A stretch of DNA of 39,979 nucleotides from an uncultured Flavobacteriales bacterium. GTDB taxonomy: Bacteria; Bacteroidota; Bacteroidia; Flavobacteriales_D; Sanyastnellaceae. Under the pieces are notes generated by a model that was not told the DNA's origin, made no database searches, and was given only the letters and a program-made list of their open reading frames with translations. A program made the position numbers and the translations under genes. Numbering within the stretch: position 1 is the stretch's first letter; every line of letters begins with the position of its first letter. The stretch is taken from NCBI GenBank assembly GCA_937974555.1, contig CALJKR010000076.1:1-39979 (forward strand). Direction: 5' to 3'. This document shows positions 39,895 through 39,979 of this stretch, one piece after another.

Positions 39895-39914
39895 AAAGAG
39901 GCCAAGGCCTCTTT
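39895..39914 (+). terminator. Hairpin after the 39452 gene
   Basis: Perfect 9-bp arms AAAGAGGCC / GGCCTCTTT separated by only AA (the effective loop is CAAG with one pair open), followed by ATTTATTT rather than a clean T-run. Likely a weak terminator, 44 nt after the stop codon. Confidence 0.55.
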
Positions 39915-39930
39915 ATTTATTTCAATAGCT

Positions 39931-39979
39931 ATGTCATTACCAAAATTTTCAAACCAAATCCAACAAGAAGTTGCTCAAG
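39931..39979 (+). CDS. Start of an unidentified gene (3' end outside window)
   Basis: ATG at 39931 opens a frame of 16 residues (MSLPKFSNQIQQEVAQ) to the window end with no stop. It is polar and helical, with no signal peptide. It lies shortly after the hairpin, in the same direction as the small duplicated-domain gene. Too short to identify. Confidence 0.5.
   Translation, partial: MSLPKFSNQIQQEVAQ

Overview
The window comes from a member of the Bacteroidota, apparently free-living, pigmented and envelope-rich. Three things support this: a secreted protease ending in a type IX secretion (T9SS) sorting domain, family markers of the phylum (a DUF3276/PUR protein and a GldH-like lipoprotein), and repeated TAnnTTTG promoter elements, the -7 hexamer-plus typical of Bacteroidota, in front of genes on both strands. 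I cannot place it below phylum. There is no phage, IS element, CRISPR array or rRNA. Coding density is very high, with no gene-free stretch above 300 bases.

Layout. (1) 1-271: the 3' end of obgE. (2) 268-10069, minus strand: ten genes with gaps of at most 34 bp or overlaps, behind one well-formed promoter at 10095-10124. The promoter-proximal genes encode periplasmic folding factors (a PpiC-type double parvulin, a short SurA-like lipoprotein and a SurA-type double parvulin). They are followed by a MoxR ATPase, fumarylacetoacetase and a five-gene lipid block: an alpha/beta-hydrolase-like secreted protein, a UbiA-like transferase, a YnbA-like CDP-alcohol phosphotransferase, a YnbB/CdsA-like cytidylyltransferase and a PlsC-like acyltransferase. 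(3) 10178-11752, minus: a DUF3276 protein, an RsmI-like methyltransferase and a low-molecular-weight phosphatase. (4) 11736-15250: a WD40 protein, hisS, a DUF2752 protein, a NYN-domain protein and tRNA-Val(GAC). (5) 15269-18342: a divergent pair, a DUF4153 membrane protein and glutaryl-CoA dehydrogenase.

(6) 18414-22199: a carotenoid region holding a ferredoxin-NADP reductase, a CrtD-like desaturase and CruF. A MazF-type toxin-antitoxin pair sits between crtD and cruF. Its promoter lies inside a perfect inverted repeat that also lies immediately upstream of cruF. (7) 22314-24030: dnaA with a DnaA box overlapping its probable promoter. (8) 24031-27972: a thioesterase, then a tightly overlapped minus-strand operon clpS-TPR-GT4-pagL-like-DUF2807 lipoprotein. 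(9) 28001-35868: a secreted M1 peptidase, then a minus-strand envelope operon (LptF/G-type permease, two GT4 glycosyltransferases, PhoD-type phosphatase, GldH-like lipoprotein). (10) 35889-39979: a T9SS-exported lysyl-endopeptidase-like protease overlapping ung, a phylum-specific HTH-like protein, a small duplicated-domain protein, and the start of one more gene.

Most of the window is core housekeeping and envelope biology. The best candidates for something undescribed are the YnbA/YnbB/UbiA/PlsC lipid block with its nucleophile-less hydrolase-like protein, and the toxin-antitoxin operator placed upstream of cruF. Several genes have the -7 element only 3-7 nt before the start codon, which suggests leaderless or near-leaderless mRNAs.
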